36,365 nucleotides of DNA, taken from positions 1-36,365 of the forward strand of contig JAJUGH010000002.1 in NCBI GenBank assembly GCA_029268265.1, written 5' to 3'. Under the pieces are notes generated by a model. It had not been told where the DNA came from and searched no databases. It saw nothing but the letters and a program-made list of their open reading frames with translations. This DNA is from Alcaligenaceae bacterium. Lineage in GTDB: Bacteria; Pseudomonadota; Gammaproteobacteria; Burkholderiales; Burkholderiaceae_B. Of this stretch, positions 33,546 to 36,365 are shown piece by piece. Positions within the stretch are counted from its first letter, which is position 1; every line of letters begins with the position of its first letter. Made by a program: the position numbers and the translations under genes.

Positions 33546-33577
33546 GGTCTACTCGATGTCAGGCAGTCTGTGGGAGT

Positions 33578-34600
33578 TCAGCGATTGAACTGGCGCAGGA
33601 AACGCAAATCGCCTTCAAAGAACAGGCGCAGGTCGTTCACGCCGTAGCGAAGCATGGCAAGGCGCTCCAGGCCGGAGCCGAAGGCGAAGCCTATGTAACG
33701 CTCGGGATCGAGACCAAAGTTGCGTACCACCTGGGGATGGACCTGCCCGGAACCAGAGATCTCCAGCCACCGCCCCTTGTTCGGGCCGGAGGTGAACATC
33801 ATGTCGATTTCGGCAGACGGTTCGGTAAACGGGAAAAAGGAAGGGCGGAAACGAACGGAGAGGTCGTCGGTTTCGAAGAACGCCCGCAGGAAATCGGTGT
33901 ACACGCCCTTCAGGTCCGCGAACGAGATATCCTCTGCGATCCACAAGCCTTCGACCTGATGGAACATCGGGGAGTGCGTCGCGTCGCTATCGACCCGGTA
34001 GGTGCGGCCGGGGGCGATCAGCTTGATGGGCGGCTTGTGCATGCGTGCATAGCGCACCTGCATCGGGCTGGTGTGGGTACGGAGCAGCAACGGCAAGCCC
34101 TGATCGTCGTTCATGTCGACGTAAAAGGTGTCCTGCATGGAACGCGCCGGATGGTTCTCCGGGTTGTTCAGCGCCGTGAAGTTGGTCCAGTCGTTCTCGA
34201 TCTCGGGGCCGTCGGCCACGTCGAATCCGATGGAGCGGAAGATCGCCTCAACGCGCTGCCACGCCTGAATCACCGGATGAATACCGCCAAAACCACGGCC
34301 TCGTCCAGGCAAGGTCACGTCGATGGTCTCGGCTGCCAGCCGTCGGTCGAGATCGGCCTGCTGCAGTTCGGCTCGCCGCGCGTTGAGCAGGGATTCGATC
34401 TCCTGCTTCAGCACGTTGATGCGTGCGCCCTCTTCCCGGCGACGCTCCGGCTCGAGGCCGCCCAGCGCCTTCAACATGGCGGTGAGCGCACCCTGCTTGC
34501 CAAGAAAGCGCGCCTTGGCGTTTTCAAGCGCTGCGGCATCGGCCGCCTGCGCGAACTGTTCTTTCGCCTGGACGATCAGATCATCGGGCTGGCTTGTCAT
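33578..34600 (-). CDS. pheS: Phenylalanyl-tRNA synthetase alpha chain
   Basis: A 340-residue PheS carrying the active site. The N-terminal coiled coil (about 1-90) includes [21 protein letters not shown]. Class II motifs follow: [38 protein letters not shown] (motif 1 region), the motif 2 region FHQVEGLWI, and motif 3 [22 protein letters not shown] near the end. Start at ATG 34600 (MTSQPDDL), preceded by GGAAGGG. An in-frame ATG 11 codons further upstream lies too close to the rplT end and lacks a ribosome site. Confidence 0.97.
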   Translation of the reverse strand: MTSQPDDLIVQAKEQFAQAADAAALENAKARFLGKQGALTAMLKALGGLEPERRREEGARINVLKQEIESLLNARRAELQQADLDRRLAAETIDVTLPGRGRGFGGIHPVIQAWQRVEAIFRSIGFDVADGPEIENDWTNFTALNNPENHPARSMQDTFYVDMNDDQGLPLLLRTHTSPMQVRYARMHKPPIKLIAPGRTYRVDSDATHSPMFHQVEGLWIAEDISFADLKGVYTDFLRAFFETDDLSVRFRPSFFPFTEPSAEIDMMFTSGPNKGRWLEISGSGQVHPQVVRNFGLDPERYIGFAFGSGLERLAMLRYGVNDLRLFFEGDLRFLRQFNR

Positions 34601-34669
34601 TTCGTACCCTTCCAAATGCAAACGGAGCCCCATGGAGCCCCGTTCACAGACAAACAGTATCTTGGCCGA

Positions 34670-35029
34670 TCAGGAAGCCAGAGCTGCCTTGGCCTGCTGG
34701 ACTACCGCTGCAAAGCCGGCCTTGTCGTTCACCGCCATGTCCGCAAGGACCTTGCGATCGAGTTCGATCTGGGCCTTCTTGGTGCCGGCGATGAAGGCGC
34801 TGTAAGTCACGCCCAGTTCACGGCAAGCCGCATTGATACGAGTAATCCAGAGAGCACGGAATGTGCGCTTCTTGTTGCGACGATCACGGTAGGCATACTG
34901 CCCAGCCTTCATGACCGCCTGTTTGGCAACCCGGAATACATTACCGCGGCGACCGCGATAGCCCTTGGCTGCCTTGATGACCTTCTTGTGACGTGCGCGG
35001 GCGGTAACGCCGCGTTTTACGCGTGGCAT
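34670..35029 (-). CDS. rplT: 50S ribosomal protein L20
   Basis: A 119-residue L20 with the classical start [39 protein letters not shown] and [25 protein letters not shown] in the globular half. It is an early 50S assembly protein that in E. coli also represses its own operon by binding mRNA. It is 16 bases downstream of rpmI and 69 upstream of pheS. Confidence 0.98.
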   Translation of the reverse strand: MPRVKRGVTARARHKKVIKAAKGYRGRRGNVFRVAKQAVMKAGQYAYRDRRNKKRTFRALWITRINAACRELGVTYSAFIAGTKKAQIELDRKVLADMAVNDKAGFAAVVQQAKAALAS

Positions 35030-35045
35030 GTTTGAACTCCTTTAA

Positions 35046-35243
35046 TCAAGCGAAAGGCATCATTGCCTTGACAGAAGCGACGTCGGCGTCGTGCACTGCG
35101 GTGGAACCGCGCAGCTGACGCTTGTTCTTGGTCGTCTTCTTGGTGAGGATGTGGCGCTTGAACGCCTGACCCCGCTTGATGGAGCCGCTACCGCGAACCT
35201 TAAAGCGCTTGGAGGCGCTTTTCTTGGTCTTCATCTTGGGCAT
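35046..35243 (-). CDS. rpmI: 50S ribosomal protein L35
   Basis: A 65-residue L35: [31 protein letters not shown], then [15 protein letters not shown], which is the canonical sequence. First gene of this operon here. infC, which usually precedes it, is not found upstream; a candidate promoter and a leader of about 175 bases occupy the gap. Confidence 0.98.
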   Translation of the reverse strand: MPKMKTKKSASKRFKVRGSGSIKRGQAFKRHILTKKTTKNKRQLRGSTAVHDADVASVKAMMPFA

Positions 35244-35425
35244 GATGATTCAACTCTTGTAATGCATACGCAGGTGGCGATCAAACCATACTGACCACAC
35301 TTCTCAAAACCCGACACATGCTTTTCTAACCCCGCGTCCTTGGTAAAGATCCGCTTAAAGGGGCATTTCGCGAAGAAGGGACTTAAAGGCAGATAGCCCA
35401 AGCCCAATCCGAACGAAAGCCCTTG

Positions 35426-35456
35426 ATTATAGATTGCACACAGGCCTGTTGTCCAA
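35426..35456 (-). promoter_or_regulatory. Candidate sigma70 promoter of rpmI-rplT-pheST
   Basis: On the minus strand, a perfect TATAAT (35431-35426) and TTGGAC (35456-35451) with a 19-base spacer (18 if TGGACA is taken). The leader to rpmI would be about 175 bases. It holds two CCTTTAAG copies (in 35354-35389) and could contain an L20-type control structure, which I cannot fold by eye. Confidence 0.65.
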
Positions 35457-35482
35457 CGGCAAGCGAGTCCTGTTTGAAGGAC

Positions 35483-36238
35483 TCAGAATGCGGCGCTCAC
35501 GCCCACCACTACAGTCGCCTTGCCCATGTACCGGCCATGGCTGTTTGTGTAGAGATCGCGATCAGCGTCCGTATCCACGTAAGTAAGCGAGGCCCCGAAC
35601 CGGCCGAACTGACGGCTGAGGCCGATGCTCCAGTCCGTGTACGAGCCTTCGCTCCAGTTGCGTATTTCCTGCCGCCCAACGTGGCCACTCAACTCGATAC
35701 CGTAAAGGCCGGTGGGCCAGGCGGCGCTGAGATCGAAATACTGGCTGTGCTTGCTATCCGGAGTCCCGAAAAGGTCAGTGAACGCGTGGGAGTACTTGAA
35801 CGAAACGGGGCCATAGCCGACCGAGACATATGCTTCCGTGGTGTCAGGATCATTGAATCCACCCGGGTACCGGCCGGGATAATAATAGTGCAGCACGCCC
35901 ACATCAAGGGTTACGTCATTGGCAAACGAGCGGCTGTAGCCGCCATAGAAATCCATTTCCACGCTCGAGGAAACATCCGGGTCCGCATCGGAAAGCCAAC
36001 TGATGCTGGAGTTCCAGTTCCCCACGTAAAAACCGCTGCTGTGGCCGATGTCGAAGCCTCCCTGTACGGCCGGTTTACCGTTGGTCTGCATCAGCCCGCG
36101 GTATCGGTAGTCGGTGGCCACCCCCAGGTTGGCAGACAACGTCCAATCAGACTCCTCGGCCGCGGTTTGCGCCTGCGCCGACGCCATCACGGCTATAGAT
36201 AGCCCCGCGGCCCATAAAGCCCTGCCCAAATGTTTCAT
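35483..36238 (-). CDS. TorF-family putative porin
   Basis: A 251-residue outer-membrane beta-barrel protein of the TorF family (conserved 'gcw' proteins). Signal peptide about 1-23 (ending AQA before QTAAEES). Then the diagnostic block WTLSANLGVATDYRYRGLMQTNGKPAVQGGFDIGHSSGFYVGNWNSSI, alternating amphipathic strands and a terminal aromatic (VGVSAAF). The solute is unknown; induction with specific growth substrates is reported for relatives. It has AAGGAG before its ATG. A short hairpin (GAGTCCT/AGGACTC) overlaps its stop. It stands where infC would be expected. Confidence 0.85.
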   Translation of the reverse strand: MKHLGRALWAAGLSIAVMASAQAQTAAEESDWTLSANLGVATDYRYRGLMQTNGKPAVQGGFDIGHSSGFYVGNWNSSISWLSDADPDVSSSVEMDFYGGYSRSFANDVTLDVGVLHYYYPGRYPGGFNDPDTTEAYVSVGYGPVSFKYSHAFTDLFGTPDSKHSQYFDLSAAWPTGLYGIELSGHVGRQEIRNWSEGSYTDWSIGLSRQFGRFGASLTYVDTDADRDLYTNSHGRYMGKATVVVGVSAAF

Positions 36239-36253
36239 GGTTACACTCCTTGT

Positions 36254-36278
36254 GTTGAACGGTTACGAGTCGTTCAAC
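36254..36278 (-). promoter_or_regulatory. Inverted repeat in the torF-like leader
   Basis: GTTGAACG and CGTTCAAC, a perfect 8-base inverted repeat around 9 bases, just upstream of the ribosome site. It is either an operator or an mRNA stem near the translation start. Confidence 0.45.
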
Positions 36279-36365
36279 GCAAAGGCCATGCCATTTTTGC
36301 TCTCCGTATATGGCCGGATCTGTGTCTGACAGGCGGCGAGTCAGTGCACTGTCGCGGCGCGGCAT

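Noticed and set aside
33737-35035. 432-codon plus-strand ORF opposite pheS and rplT
   Set aside because: Shadow of two universally conserved genes on the other strand.

Overview
The window reads as chromosomal DNA of a GC-rich betaproteobacterium, most likely Burkholderiales and probably the Alcaligenaceae (Bordetella/Achromobacter relatives). Reasons: a Bug-type tripartite tricarboxylate receptor, an imuA-imuB-dnaE2 cassette, a pheS-pheT-ihfA-merR cluster, and proteins of betaproteobacterial flavour throughout. No 16S gene is present, so the family assignment is inference. I saw no transposase, integrase, phage gene or CRISPR array.

Layout. (1) 1-4021: start of an Atm1-like ABC exporter (cut by the window edge), an MFS carrier, a PBP7-like D-Ala-D-Ala endopeptidase, a TANGO2/NRDE protein and a serine esterase. 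(2) 4111-9248: SOS mutagenesis cassette, a perfect LexA box followed by imuA, imuB and dnaE2. ImuB looks internally shortened near its N-terminus. (3) 9282-13209: a YqeY protein, an Old Yellow Enzyme reductase with an odd Cys-rich tail, a KtrA/KtrB-type potassium uptake pair, and tRNA-Pro(GGG) with its promoter and terminator. (4) 13620-17939: a complete curli (functional amyloid) locus in the order csgE-csgF-csgG-curlin-csgH-like-LuxR regulator, all on the plus strand. It has one unusual curlin, a CsgC/CsgH-like protein with no visible signal peptide, and a regulator whose receiver domain lacks the phospho-acceptor Asp.

(5) 17993-24830 (minus strand): SUF iron-sulfur operon, Rrf2 regulator-sufB-C-D-S-U-T-osmC. 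Several junctions overlap by ATGA. A perfect 12-bp inverted repeat overlaps a good sigma70 promoter upstream of the regulator, which suggests cluster-sensing autoregulation. (6) 24838-28555: a LysR regulator divergent from an AtuA-family protein, a small partner protein and a Bug solute receptor, likely an acid or terpenoid catabolic module. (7) 28658-30273: an ECF sigma factor with a weak region 4 and its RskA-like membrane anti-sigma factor. (8) 30327-35456 (minus strand): rpmI-rplT-pheS-pheT-ihfA-merR. infC, the usual gene upstream of rpmI, is not there; a TorF-family outer-membrane protein gene occupies that place (35483-36238).

The most interesting parts are the compact curli locus, the shortened ImuB and the SUF operator/promoter. 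Nothing here is clearly a wholly new system. The curli module departs most from the textbook model.
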